A stretch of 64,000 nt of DNA, taken from assembly GCA_036362785.1 (NCBI GenBank), contig CP143625.1, positions 311,401-375,400 of the forward strand. Direction: 5' to 3'. Positions 18,435 through 27,081 of the stretch are shown here, piece by piece; position 1 is the first letter of the stretch; each line of letters starts with the position of its first letter. The notes below the pieces were generated by a model, which saw nothing but the letters and a program-made list of their open reading frames with translations, was not told the origin of the DNA and made no database searches. The DNA comes from a beta proteobacterium MWH-UniP1. GTDB taxonomy: Bacteria; Pseudomonadota; Gammaproteobacteria; Burkholderiales; Burkholderiaceae_A. The position numbers and the translations under genes were made by a program.

Positions 18435-20210
18435 ATGCTTCCTGTCCCAGATACCTATAATATCGCCCGCTACGCTGTAGATCTCGTTGCTGCGCTCGGC
18501 TCCACACACGTTTTTACTTTAACCGGCGGCATGGCGATGCATCTGAACCGTGCTGTTGCTCAACATCCAACCCTAAAAGCTGTGTACTGCCAACACGAGC
18601 AGGCTTGCGTTGCTGCAGCCGAGGGATATGCGAAGGCTGCAAATTTTCGTCTTGCGGGCTTTGCCGTTGTCACTGCGGGGCCAGGTGCTTCCAATGCGGT
18701 GACTTCACTCATTTCTGCTTACGGTGATTCGACGCCAATGATTGTTCTGGCAGGGCAAATCAAGACAGCAGACATTGATTCGTTCGGCACACGGACCCAC
18801 GGTATTCAGGAGATCAAGTCTAGGGAGTTGATTTCTCCTTGCGTGAAGAAATTTGTGCGTCTGGAAGCGCAGCAGTTCAGGCAGCAGCTGTTGGGCGCAT
18901 GTTTGGAGGCTTTTTCTGGACGCCCAGGTCCTGTATTCATAGAGATCCCGTTAGATGTTCAAGGTCTACCCATCGAAACTTCCGTGGACGAAGTACAAAA
19001 AGCCGCGCAAACCATTCTTCGTCGGGTGCGTCAGCGAGTCAACCAAGGGGCAGGTACAGGCGAATTGAGTCAGGCACTAGGAGAATTGCTCAAGGCTAAG
19101 CGCCCGCTGCTTTATGTTGGCAATGGAGTTCGTATCACAGGGCAAGAGTCTGTGGTTCTGGAGTTTGCTGAACAACACCAAATACCGATGGTTTTTTCTT
19201 GGCTATCTTTCGATATGGTTCCAGGCAATCATCCTTTGAATTTTGGTTGCCCCGGCGGTCTAGCGCCAATATACTCGAATCAACTTCTTTGTGATGCTGA
19301 TGTGATCATTTTCCTCGGCGCTCGCCTAGATTTGGGTACTACTGCATTCCAGCGAGGGTTTTTTGGAAGTCAAGCTAACCGCTGGATCATAGATGTGGAT
19401 TCGGCTGAACTTGCCAAGTTCTCAGGAATGCCAAACACTGGAACCATCGAAGCTGACTTACGTGATCTACCATTTGCGATTTCTAACCTTCAGAACCAGG
19501 CTGCATGTGCTGATCCCAGATGGTTTTCCGAAGTTTCAGTGATGCGTGAGAGTTACATGATCGAAGAGCGGCAACGGCTGAGCAGTAAGAAATTTACTGT
19601 TTACGGCGTCGGAAGAGTGCTCTCGGAAGTTTCGGCCTCAAAAGTTTTCGTTTCTGCCAGTTCTGGGTACGCAGAAGAGACCTTTACTCGGTTTTTTTCC
19701 CCGAAACTTAACACTCGTTTTTTTAATGGTGCTGCCCTGGGTGCTATGGGCATGGGTCTTCCGAATGCAATTGGCGCGGCATTTGCTACTGAGCTTCCTG
19801 TAATGTGTATGGAAGCTGATGGTGGTCTCATGTTGAATATCCAAGAGTTGGCTACTCTCTCACACTATAGACCGCCGGGATATGTACTATTCATTTTGAA
19901 TAATGGTGGCTATGAATCTATTCGTTCCTCACAGAAGCGTCACTTTGGTAAAGTGTATGGTGCTGACGCGGAATCAGGGCTTTTTCTCCCCGATTTTAAG
20001 GATATTGCTGCTGCTTTCAAGCTTAACTATGTTCGTATAGATAACGAAGAAGCTCTGGAATCTTTTGTGGATAACTTAAATTCCAGCGCGCCTCCTGTTA
20101 TTGCGGATCTTTATGTTGAAAAGTTTGAATATCGAGGCCCCTCAGTCAAGACCGTAATCGACGCTCAAGGACGTCTTTCCACCAGCTCTCTGAAGGAAAT
20201 TAGCTGGTGA
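18435..20210 (+). CDS. Thiamine-diphosphate-dependent enzyme, acetolactate synthase-like
   Basis: 591 residues with the three acetohydroxyacid-synthase-family domains. The cofactor-activating glutamate is E55 in YCQHEQACVAAAEGYAKA. VTAGPGASNAVT and PVFIEIPLDVQ are typical, and the ThDP/Mg motif runs from ADGGLML near 460 to NNGGY. Housekeeping acetolactate synthase is not expected in a polysaccharide locus. In Yersinia the related YerE adds a two-carbon unit from pyruvate to CDP-4-keto-3,6-dideoxyglucose, and rfbFGH in this window make that substrate. A YerE-like role is therefore plausible but unproven. GTGA overlap with the next SDR. Confidence 0.75.
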   Translation: MLPVPDTYNIARYAVDLVAALGSTHVFTLTGGMAMHLNRAVAQHPTLKAVYCQHEQACVAAAEGYAKAANFRLAGFAVVTAGPGASNAVTSLISAYGDSTPMIVLAGQIKTADIDSFGTRTHGIQEIKSRELISPCVKKFVRLEAQQFRQQLLGACLEAFSGRPGPVFIEIPLDVQGLPIETSVDEVQKAAQTILRRVRQRVNQGAGTGELSQALGELLKAKRPLLYVGNGVRITGQESVVLEFAEQHQIPMVFSWLSFDMVPGNHPLNFGCPGGLAPIYSNQLLCDADVIIFLGARLDLGTTAFQRGFFGSQANRWIIDVDSAELAKFSGMPNTGTIEADLRDLPFAISNLQNQAACADPRWFSEVSVMRESYMIEERQRLSSKKFTVYGVGRVLSEVSASKVFVSASSGYAEETFTRFFSPKLNTRFFNGAALGAMGMGLPNAIGAAFATELPVMCMEADGGLMLNIQELATLSHYRPPGYVLFILNNGGYESIRSSQKRHFGKVYGADAESGLFLPDFKDIAAAFKLNYVRIDNEEALESFVDNLNSSAPPVIADLYVEKFEYRGPSVKTVIDAQGRLSTSSLKEISW

Positions 20211-20899
20211 AAACCGCAACTGTCTTTGGTGCAAGCGGCGGTCTGGCGCATGCTCTTTGCCAAGAGTTACTGGCTCAAGGTTGGCAGGTTGATGCGGTGT
20301 CTAGGTCTGCGCGTGCGGCTCGAGTCCAGCAAACATTTGCAGCGCACATTGCCAGCGGACAAATGCGTCTCTCTCTAGTACAAGACCGCTACAGCGAGTT
20401 CACATTTTCGCGCTCCAACGATGCCGTATTTCTTACTCAGGCTTTATTCGAGCCCATGCCTCTCGCCGCAATGACCGCTCAGGGTGTGAGTGATGAAGTT
20501 ACGGTCGGCCTAACAGATCCGATGAACTTGGTTCGTTCTTTTCTTCACGCTTTTCCTTCGGTCCCCGGTATGCGCAGAAATATTTGTTTTGTCGGTTCGA
20601 CATCAGCGTACGCTGGCTTCGAGAACACTTCTGTTTACTGCGCACTCAAACACGGTCTACTTGGTTTTGTGCGTGCGCTAAACCAAGAGTATGCAGCCAC
20701 CGATGATCGCTTCTGGCTGTTTTCAATGGGCACGATGCATACTGAGATGGGTCGTAAAGTCCTGGGGCAGGATTCCTCCAGCTACCTAAATCCGTTGGAT
20801 GTTGCCCAGCGGATGGTTTCGGCCATTGCGGACCCCTCTAATGTATTTGAACCGGAGGTAATCATGCGGCGGCGTACCATCAAATTTTTAGAACCATGA
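20207..20899 (+). CDS. Short-chain dehydrogenase/reductase
   Basis: 230 residues. N-terminal GASGGLAHALC nucleotide motif, a CFVGSTSAYAG strand with the catalytic serine, and the YCALK catalytic pair near 143-147. It lacks the usual NNAG and is divergent. Starts at a GTG inside the stop of the ThDP gene and ends in the ATG of the next SDR, so all three should be made together. A plausible role is to reduce a keto group on the ThDP enzyme's product. Confidence 0.78.
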   Translation: MKTATVFGASGGLAHALCQELLAQGWQVDAVSRSARAARVQQTFAAHIASGQMRLSLVQDRYSEFTFSRSNDAVFLTQALFEPMPLAAMTAQGVSDEVTVGLTDPMNLVRSFLHAFPSVPGMRRNICFVGSTSAYAGFENTSVYCALKHGLLGFVRALNQEYAATDDRFWLFSMGTMHTEMGRKVLGQDSSSYLNPLDVAQRMVSAIADPSNVFEPEVIMRRRTIKFLEP

Positions 20900-21615
20900 G
20901 TGCTTGTATTGTTACTGGATGCGCTACCGGCAACGGACTCGCAATTGCTCGCCAGCTAATGGCCGATGGACACCACGTTATTGGGGTCGACCGAAGTCAA
21001 CTGGCTACCGGTTCCGAAGACTGGCTCCTCATCGGTGATGTGTTGGATGAAGATATAAAAACAATCGCATTTAAGAGAGCACTAACACTTGGCCGTGGTC
21101 ATATTTTTTTGGTCAATAACGCTGGCATCACGCGCCCGGAGTTTCCGCAGTCTGACAAATCCTGGGACCTCACGGTCGATGTGAATCTGAAGGCCCCCTT
21201 CCAGTGGTCTCGCGCCTTTTCGGAATATGTCGCCAGCGGCGTCATTCAATCTGGGGGCATAGTCTTCATCGGGTCTCTAGCGACGATGACGGGCTTCCCT
21301 AGGAATCCGGCGTATCAGGCGTCTAAGTCAGGGGTTGTCGGTCTGGCGCGTGCATTTGCTTTCGATCTAGGCCCTTTTGGCATTCGCTCTAACTGCGTAT
21401 CGCCCGGCTACATCCAGACCTCTATGACCGCAGGATCATATAACACCCCCGAATTGAATGACGCTCGTAAACGTCACATGCTGCTGGGTCGCTGGGGAAA
21501 ACCTGAGGATGTGGCCAATGCAGTGTCATTTTTTTGCAGCGAGCAATCCAACTACATCACAGGCGTCAATCTGCCTGTTGATGGTGGTTGGATGGCCTGC
21601 GGTTTGACGAACTGA
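20896..21615 (+). CDS. Short-chain dehydrogenase/reductase (FabG-like fold)
   Basis: 239 residues of classical SDR: VTGCATGNGLAIA, NNAGITRPEFPQ, IGSLATMTGFPRNPAYQASKSG (Ser-Tyr-Lys), and C-terminal SNYITGVNLPVDGGWMACG. NAD(P)-dependent keto reduction; substrate unknown. The last of the tightly overlapped genes from 12621; a 194-base gap follows. Confidence 0.82.
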   Translation: MSACIVTGCATGNGLAIARQLMADGHHVIGVDRSQLATGSEDWLLIGDVLDEDIKTIAFKRALTLGRGHIFLVNNAGITRPEFPQSDKSWDLTVDVNLKAPFQWSRAFSEYVASGVIQSGGIVFIGSLATMTGFPRNPAYQASKSGVVGLARAFAFDLGPFGIRSNCVSPGYIQTSMTAGSYNTPELNDARKRHMLLGRWGKPEDVANAVSFFCSEQSNYITGVNLPVDGGWMACGLTN

Positions 21616-21698
21616 GTTTGCGGCGTTTGGGCGTAATGTTTGCGAAAAGATCCGCTCACAGAGCAAGGAAAGAAAAAATTGTCAGACTGTTTTGGGAT

Positions 21699-21715
21699 AT
21701 CTCACTTTGTGAGAT
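21699..21715 (+). repeat. 7-bp perfect hairpin in the 21616-21809 gap
   Basis: ATCTCAC (21699-21705) and GTGAGAT (21709-21715) pair perfectly around TTT. No T-run follows, so it is not a standard intrinsic terminator. The gap also holds a 15-codon frame, ATG 21766 to TGA 21811-21813, with AAGGAAT upstream, whose stop overlaps the next gene's ATG. It may be a leader peptide or the tail of a lost gene. Confidence 0.4.
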
Positions 21716-21809
21716 GACTAAATCGGTGCGTTATATGCGGGAATGTCCAACATAAGGAATGAATTATGTACAGTTGGAGAGGAAAACGTGAAAGTCTGTT
21801 CGCGCTCAA

Positions 21810-22523
21810 ATGAATAGCATCGTTTTGTGCGGTGGCTTAGGAACCCGTCTCGGGGGGCTTACACGTACAACCCCAAAGCCTCTATTGGAGGTCGCGGGGA
21901 AGCCGTTTATTTCGCACGTGCTGGAGAAACTGCGAGCGGCTGGGGTTACTTATGTATGTTTAGCAGTAGGTTTCCAGTGGGAGAAGATAAGAGCGGCGCT
22001 CGGCGACTCCTGGGCCGGGCTCTCGTTAAGTTATTCAGTAGAGTCAAAGCCGTTGGGCACTGGGGGAGCTGTGCGCAAAGCTTTGCAGTCAATGTGCTGG
22101 TCGGAAGCTTTCGTTGTTAATGGCGATACGTTGGTCGATGTAGAACTTCTTGCCATGCGCAATCTGGCATTGAGTCGTGATGCGGATCTGGTGATTGCGT
22201 TAAAAAATGTTGAAGAAACTGCGCGTTATGGCAGGGTAAATCTGTTACAAAGTTCCCGAATCGCTTCTTTTAGTGAAAAAGGATTGTCAGATCCCGGCCT
22301 GATTAATGCTGGTTTGTATTGGTTGAAAGCCGAAGCTCTTAATTGCTTTCAAGGTGAGGTTTTTAGCCTTGAGAGGGACATAATGGCTTCGCACGTTCAT
22401 GACTTGTCGATTTACGGTTTTGTCACTCCAGGTTATTTCATAGATATGGGAATTCCGGAGGATTTGGAGCGTGCTCGGCGTGAGTTATCCGATCGGGCCT
22501 CTAATCTGCACGATCGATCCTGA
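21810..22523 (+). CDS. Sugar-1-phosphate nucleotidyltransferase (HddC/RmlA-like)
   Basis: 237 residues. GGLGTRLGGLTRTTPKPLLEVAGKPFISHVLE is the NTP-binding signature; LGTGGAVRKAL and FVVNGDTLVDVEL hold the metal aspartate; FIDMGIPEDLERA is the family C-terminus. Closest in pattern to D-glycero-D-manno-heptose-1-phosphate guanylyltransferase HddC and to PtmE without its CBS domains. The CBS pair is instead on the kinase at 12621, which suggests the two enzymes act in series. Confidence 0.82.
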   Translation: MNSIVLCGGLGTRLGGLTRTTPKPLLEVAGKPFISHVLEKLRAAGVTYVCLAVGFQWEKIRAALGDSWAGLSLSYSVESKPLGTGGAVRKALQSMCWSEAFVVNGDTLVDVELLAMRNLALSRDADLVIALKNVEETARYGRVNLLQSSRIASFSEKGLSDPGLINAGLYWLKAEALNCFQGEVFSLERDIMASHVHDLSIYGFVTPGYFIDMGIPEDLERARRELSDRASNLHDRS

Positions 22524-22565
22524 AACGGCAATCCCAAAAGCTCACTACATCAAGAACATAAAAAG

Positions 22566-23540
22566 TTGAAAAGCAAGAAAAAAATCTTCTTGACGGGTGG
22601 AACTGGATTTTTTGGGAAAGCGCTGCTTCGGCATTGGTTAGGTATCGCAGAACGTGATGACGCCGCCACTCCTGAAGTTCTTGTTTTTTCAAGAGAACCT
22701 GAGAGTTTTCTAAAAGGATACCCTGAGCTTGCAAATCATGACTGGCTAGGCTTTCACAAAGGCGATGTGTTACGCCAAGATTCTTTTCCTGAGGATATTT
22801 TTGACTTTGTTTTGCATGCTGCTGCAGATTCAACTGCAGGGGTGAAGCTGTCTCCAGTAGAGCGATACGATCAGATAGCGAGCGGAACTCGAAATACGCT
22901 CGATTTTGCGGTTAGATCGGGGGCATCTCGTTTTCTTTTAACGAGTTCAGGGGCTGTCTATGGTCCACAGCCTAGTGGTATGGCTTTGATACCAGAGGAT
23001 TACTGTGGCATGCCCGACCCTTTAAATACGAACAATGCTTATGGCGTGGCAAAGCGTGCTGCTGAGCATTTATGTACTTTATATCAGGAGAAGTACGGTA
23101 TTGAGACTGTCATCGCCAGGTGTTTCGCGTTTGTGGGCCAAGATCTTCCGCTAGATGTGCACTTTGCAATTGGGAACTTTATTCGCGATGCACTTTGGCG
23201 CGATGAGATTACCGTATCAGGGGATGGCACTGCGGTTCGGTCTTACCTGGATCAATCAGATTTAGCTGTGTGGCTCATGACTTTATTAGAGGAAGGCAAG
23301 CCGGGCCACGCTTATAATGTCGGGTCAGATAGGCCGATCAAAATTGCAGATCTCGCCCGATTGGTAAGGGATACGATCTCACCCAACAAAAAAGTAAACA
23401 TCTTTGGTCAGCCATCTGCGACTGATGCGAATCGGTCGCATTATGTTCCGGATATAACTCGTGTAAAAAAGGAATTAGGTCTTGGCGTAACGGTGGCGCT
23501 CGAAGATGCAATTCGTAAAACGGCGCTAGCACATCGATAA
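22566..23540 (+). CDS. NAD-dependent epimerase/dehydratase
   Basis: 324 residues, extended SDR. TGGTGFFGKALLRHWL nucleotide site, LLTSSGAVYGPQ, and the catalytic YGVAKRAAEHL. The C-terminal YNVGSDRPIKIADLA and DITRVKKELGLG are typical of sugar 4-epimerases, dehydratases and reductases. Starts at a TTG. Substrate cannot be told from sequence. Confidence 0.8.
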   Translation: MKSKKKIFLTGGTGFFGKALLRHWLGIAERDDAATPEVLVFSREPESFLKGYPELANHDWLGFHKGDVLRQDSFPEDIFDFVLHAAADSTAGVKLSPVERYDQIASGTRNTLDFAVRSGASRFLLTSSGAVYGPQPSGMALIPEDYCGMPDPLNTNNAYGVAKRAAEHLCTLYQEKYGIETVIARCFAFVGQDLPLDVHFAIGNFIRDALWRDEITVSGDGTAVRSYLDQSDLAVWLMTLLEEGKPGHAYNVGSDRPIKIADLARLVRDTISPNKKVNIFGQPSATDANRSHYVPDITRVKKELGLGVTVALEDAIRKTALAHR

Positions 23541-23562
23541 AGTATCTTCTCGACCAACTTAC

Positions 23563-24118
23563 TGCTAAAGACATCGCTTCGATCTTGATGGAGCCTTAAT
23601 TGACTCCGCGCTTATAATTCTCGAAAGAAGAGTGTTCATTCAAACCTGTGGTGCCCCTGCACGCCTCACTAATTGGGCCGCCTTTGATGGAAACGCTAGC
23701 AAAAGTTTCGGGATCCTCAAGGCCCGAGGTTTTGGTGCTTCTCTCAGAGGCGTTTGAGGAACACTACGACAATTACGGTTATAAGAAAACTAAGCACTTT
23801 GAGGGCGTGCCAGAGTTGCTGGCAACCCGTAAAAATCTTGGTCATGTTATGTACATTGCCACAAATAAGCGGAAGGTCCCGACAGATAAGATTCTTGATT
23901 TACTTGGGTGGCGAGACTTTTTTGAGATGATGTATAGCCTTGACTGTTATTAACCAGCCTTATTAAACAAGTCCGAACTTCTAGCTGCGGTTGTTGAAAA
24001 CCGCATGCTAGCCCTGCGTGACGTGAAGTATGTTGGTGATCTTGAAGATGATGGAACTGCTGTCGCTGATAATGCGATAGATTTTGTTCGGGTTAGCTGG
24101 GGTTACGAGGCTGCTTAA
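23563..24118 (+). pseudogene. Degraded HAD-family sugar phosphatase (Gph-like)
   Basis: Three pieces make up one HAD hydrolase. FDLDGALIDSA (motif I) starts at 23578. After a frame change near 23640, PLHASLIGPPLMETLAKV to YIATNKRKVPTDKILDLLGW (motif II) runs to an in-frame TAA at 23951. In the same frame KYVGDLEDDG and VRVSWGYEA (motif IV and C-terminus) run to the TAA at 24116. One frameshift plus one nonsense codon mean it should be inactive. It follows a kinase/nucleotidyltransferase set, where a phosphatase would belong. Confidence 0.85.
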
Positions 24119-24150
24119 CGATTTCCTGTTTATTACGATACTGATGAGAG

Positions 24151-25248
24151 ATGAAAACACTCGAAATTCTGATTCCGACTCACAAAAGGCCACACAGCGC
24201 AGCAGAGGCAATGGAGTCGGCGCTTATTTGCGAGGATGTGCGCTTCGGTATTCGATGTAATTCAAATGGATTCGAACCTTTGCTCGAAAGATATCGAGCA
24301 TTTGATTCACGGCTGATCTATGATTCATTTGATAAAAATATGGGTGCCCTTGCCAACGGGGCGTATCTCTTGTCGGCAACAAACGCAAAGTTTTGTATGC
24401 TCCTATCCGATGAGGACAGGGTTGACACAAAAAGCATTCCTGAGCTCGTCGATTTTCTCGAAAATTTAAGTGCTGATGTATCTGTAATTAGTTGCTCCGT
24501 TTTTGATCTTATTCAGAACCGTTTTTATTTCCTTCCGCATGAGAGATATAAGAACATCTCCTGTGACATCAATTTATACGCAGCGCTTGGGCTAATTCCT
24601 AGCTACATGTCTGGGATCGTTTTTCGCACGGAAAGTCTACATCGTCTCAACTTAGAGCATTTTATCCGGCCGGCCCCCGGAAATGCCTATGGTCATTTGG
24701 ATATAGCTCTAAAATTGCTTGTAAATTCCAAGCTTAGGTTCTATTTTCCAAAGCTTGTCCTGAAAGGAAAGGAAATTAAATTAGGGGGAGACGGCTATTC
24801 TCACAAATCCAAAAGCCATGCTACTACAGTTCGAAATAACCTTGATCTAAACCCTGAGGTTTACGGACCGTATGCTCGAGTTCGGCAGTTTTACTATCAA
24901 TTGGCGCAATTATCGAGCGTTAAAACCAGTCTTGAGAAAATTCCGTACTTATTGGCTATTTCTCGTAATGCTTTGGACTTTATCAACGCAGTTCGTGGTT
25001 CAGCAAATGTGGTTGTGTTATCGAGCGGTGCAATGTTGCGCACAGAAATCCAGCGGGGGCTAGCGGACTCCTTTCTTGAGGAACCGAAAAGCCGTTCTTT
25101 TATCTCACGAATTTTTGCGTTTGCTATACTGAGTTCCCCTTCTGTATTTAACCTGGTAGTTCGTCCTTCCGCCTTTGTTCTCCGTATTCTTGGTAGGTTA
25201 TATACAGAAGTTGCGGTCAACAGAATAATCTTGAAAAATTCAGAATAA
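24151..25248 (+). CDS. Glycosyltransferase, family 2-like
   Basis: 365 residues. N-terminal LEILIPTHKRPHSAAEAMESAL is the GT-A nucleotide-binding start. An acidic DEDR near 90 (LLSDEDRVD) is in the DxD position. The C-terminal 70 residues contain hydrophobic stretches that could be membrane-associated. It would transfer a sugar from a nucleotide donor to the growing lipid-linked unit. Donor and acceptor unknown. Confidence 0.65.
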   Translation: MKTLEILIPTHKRPHSAAEAMESALICEDVRFGIRCNSNGFEPLLERYRAFDSRLIYDSFDKNMGALANGAYLLSATNAKFCMLLSDEDRVDTKSIPELVDFLENLSADVSVISCSVFDLIQNRFYFLPHERYKNISCDINLYAALGLIPSYMSGIVFRTESLHRLNLEHFIRPAPGNAYGHLDIALKLLVNSKLRFYFPKLVLKGKEIKLGGDGYSHKSKSHATTVRNNLDLNPEVYGPYARVRQFYYQLAQLSSVKTSLEKIPYLLAISRNALDFINAVRGSANVVVLSSGAMLRTEIQRGLADSFLEEPKSRSFISRIFAFAILSSPSVFNLVVRPSAFVLRILGRLYTEVAVNRIILKNSE

Positions 25249-25351
25249 GCGAGCACCTGTAACTGGATAATTTTTCGCTTTGTCTGTTTGACTATTGCAA
25301 AAGGTACAGCCCTCAAAAAATTTCGTAGTATAAAACACAGGATATCTAATT

Positions 25352-26053
25352 TTGGCGTTCAAAAATAAAGCTGTGGTCGCTTTGGTTCCTGCTAGGGGGG
25401 GGTCGAAAGCGGTGCCTGGAAAAAACCTACGTTCTTTGGGAGGTAAGCCCTTGGTTACGCATACTTTGCGGGCGGCTATCGGTTGCGATTTAGTTGATCA
25501 AGTGGTTCTGTCGTCCGATTCAAATGCGATCTTGAGCTTGGGTCGAGAAGCTGGAGTAGTTATCCATCGGCGTTCCGCTATTGCGTCGAATGATTCTGCT
25601 ACAGCCTTCGATGTTGTGTCTGACTTTATTAATTACTTGGGTCCAGCTAAAGCTGTTGAAGATAGCTACCTTGTTTACCTTCAACCGACATCACCTTTTC
25701 GAACAAGCGCTCATATTCGCGCTGCTTTTGAGCTAATGATGGCAACAGAGTGTGACATGTGCGTCAGCGTTGTTGAGACAACCCAAAGCCCTTATAAATC
25801 ATACACTTTGGATTCTAAAGGTCGGCTTCGATCCTTATTCGATGAGGCTCAAACGAATGCGAACAGACAAAGCTTGCCGTCTGTCTACCATCCAAATGGA
25901 GCCATTTATATATTTCCAGTTCACCAATTTGTCAGGCGTGGCGTGTTCCCGACGAATGGTGCAGTGCCCTATATTATGTCAGTAGCAGACAGCATCGATA
26001 TTGATTCAGAAGAAGACTTTGTCTTAGCGGAGAGCTTATGTCGCCGGAGCTAG
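25352..26053 (+). CDS. neuA: CMP-nonulosonate (acylneuraminate/legionaminate) cytidylyltransferase
   Basis: 233 residues. ALVPARGGSKAVPGKNL is the CTP-binding signature. YLQPTSPFRTSAHI, VYHPNGAIYIF and the final DIDSEEDFVLAE carry the conserved metal and substrate residues. It activates a nine-carbon acid as its CMP sugar. With the neuB and neuC next door it is best read as the legionaminate enzyme LegF, although Neu5Ac cannot be excluded. Starts at TTG after a 103-base gap with no clear promoter. It overlaps neuB by 16 bases. Confidence 0.87.
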   Translation: MAFKNKAVVALVPARGGSKAVPGKNLRSLGGKPLVTHTLRAAIGCDLVDQVVLSSDSNAILSLGREAGVVIHRRSAIASNDSATAFDVVSDFINYLGPAKAVEDSYLVYLQPTSPFRTSAHIRAAFELMMATECDMCVSVVETTQSPYKSYTLDSKGRLRSLFDEAQTNANRQSLPSVYHPNGAIYIFPVHQFVRRGVFPTNGAVPYIMSVADSIDIDSEEDFVLAESLCRRS

Positions 26054-27081
26054 TCATCAGTGGTCGGAAAATTGGTCGAAGCTATCCGCCAATTGTGGTG
26101 GCGGAAGTTGGCATTAATCACGAGGGCTCACTCGAAACGGCGATAGCTATGGCGGATGCCGCTATCGATGCCGGCGCTGAGATCATCAAGCATCAGACGC
26201 ATATCGTCGACGATGAAATGTCTGAGGAGGCGCGCTCTGTTATTCCCGGTAACGCCGATGTGTCGATCCATGAGATTATGACGCGCTGTGCTCTAAATGA
26301 AGTAGAGGAGCGAGCGTTGATGGAGCATGTGAACGCGCGAGGTGCTATTTTTATCAGTACACCATTTTCGCGCGCGGCAGCTAATCGACTCATTAGTTTC
26401 AATGTTCCTGCCTTTAAGATCGGTTCGGGTGAGTGCAACAACTATCCGCTCATTCGTCATATCGCACGTGCTGGGAAACCAGTCATTATCAGCACTGGCA
26501 TGAATACCATCGACTCCATCCGGCCGACGGTCCAGATCTTGCGCGAGGCATCTATACCTTTTGCGCTGCTCCACTGCACGAATGTCTACCCAACGCCGCC
26601 CGAGTTGGTTCGCCTTGGAGCTATGCAGATACTTCAGGAAGCTTTTCCTGACGCGGTCATAGGCTTATCAGATCACACTTTGTCGAACCACACTTGTTTT
26701 GGTGCTGTTGCTTTGGGCGCATCCATTCTGGAACGTCATTTCACCGACCGCATGGACAGGCCCGGGCCAGATATAGTGTGTTCAATGGACCCGCCCGCCC
26801 TAAGGGATCTGATAGAAGGTTCGTCTGTGATTTGGTCGGCACGAGGCGGTGAGAAGGCCGCTGTTGCCGAAGAGGCGCCGACAATAGCATTTGCTTTTGC
26901 CTCGGTTGTCGCGGTTCGCGATATCGCTGCGGGCGAGCAACTCAGCGAGCACAACATCTGGGTGAAGCGTCCGGGCGGTGGAGATTTCACGGCCGCCGAC
27001 TATGAAGCGCTGCTTGGCAGGAAGGCGGCCGCCGATATTCGCGCTGGCTTTCAATTGAAAAGAGTCGACGTCTCGCAATGA
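26038..27081 (+). CDS. neuB: N-acetylneuraminate/legionaminate synthase
   Basis: 347 residues, normal NeuB length. VAEVGINHEGSLETA, IIKHQTHIVDDEM, FKIGSGECNNYPLI, ISTGMNTIDSI, LLHCTNVYPTPPEL, GLSDHT, LERHFTD form the PEP-condensing barrel. A C-terminal SAF domain covers about 285-345. It joins PEP to a 2-epimerised hexosamine from NeuC. It is a single-function paralogue of the fusion protein at 13982. GC content climbs along the gene. Confidence 0.9.
   Translation: MSPELVISGRKIGRSYPPIVVAEVGINHEGSLETAIAMADAAIDAGAEIIKHQTHIVDDEMSEEARSVIPGNADVSIHEIMTRCALNEVEERALMEHVNARGAIFISTPFSRAAANRLISFNVPAFKIGSGECNNYPLIRHIARAGKPVIISTGMNTIDSIRPTVQILREASIPFALLHCTNVYPTPPELVRLGAMQILQEAFPDAVIGLSDHTLSNHTCFGAVALGASILERHFTDRMDRPGPDIVCSMDPPALRDLIEGSSVIWSARGGEKAAVAEEAPTIAFAFASVVAVRDIAAGEQLSEHNIWVKRPGGGDFTAADYEALLGRKAAADIRAGFQLKRVDVSQ

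Noticed and set aside
25249..25351. Possible promoter before neuA (TTGACT, TATAAA)
   Set aside because: The hexamers at 25288 and 25329 are about 35 bases apart, too far for a sigma-70 promoter.
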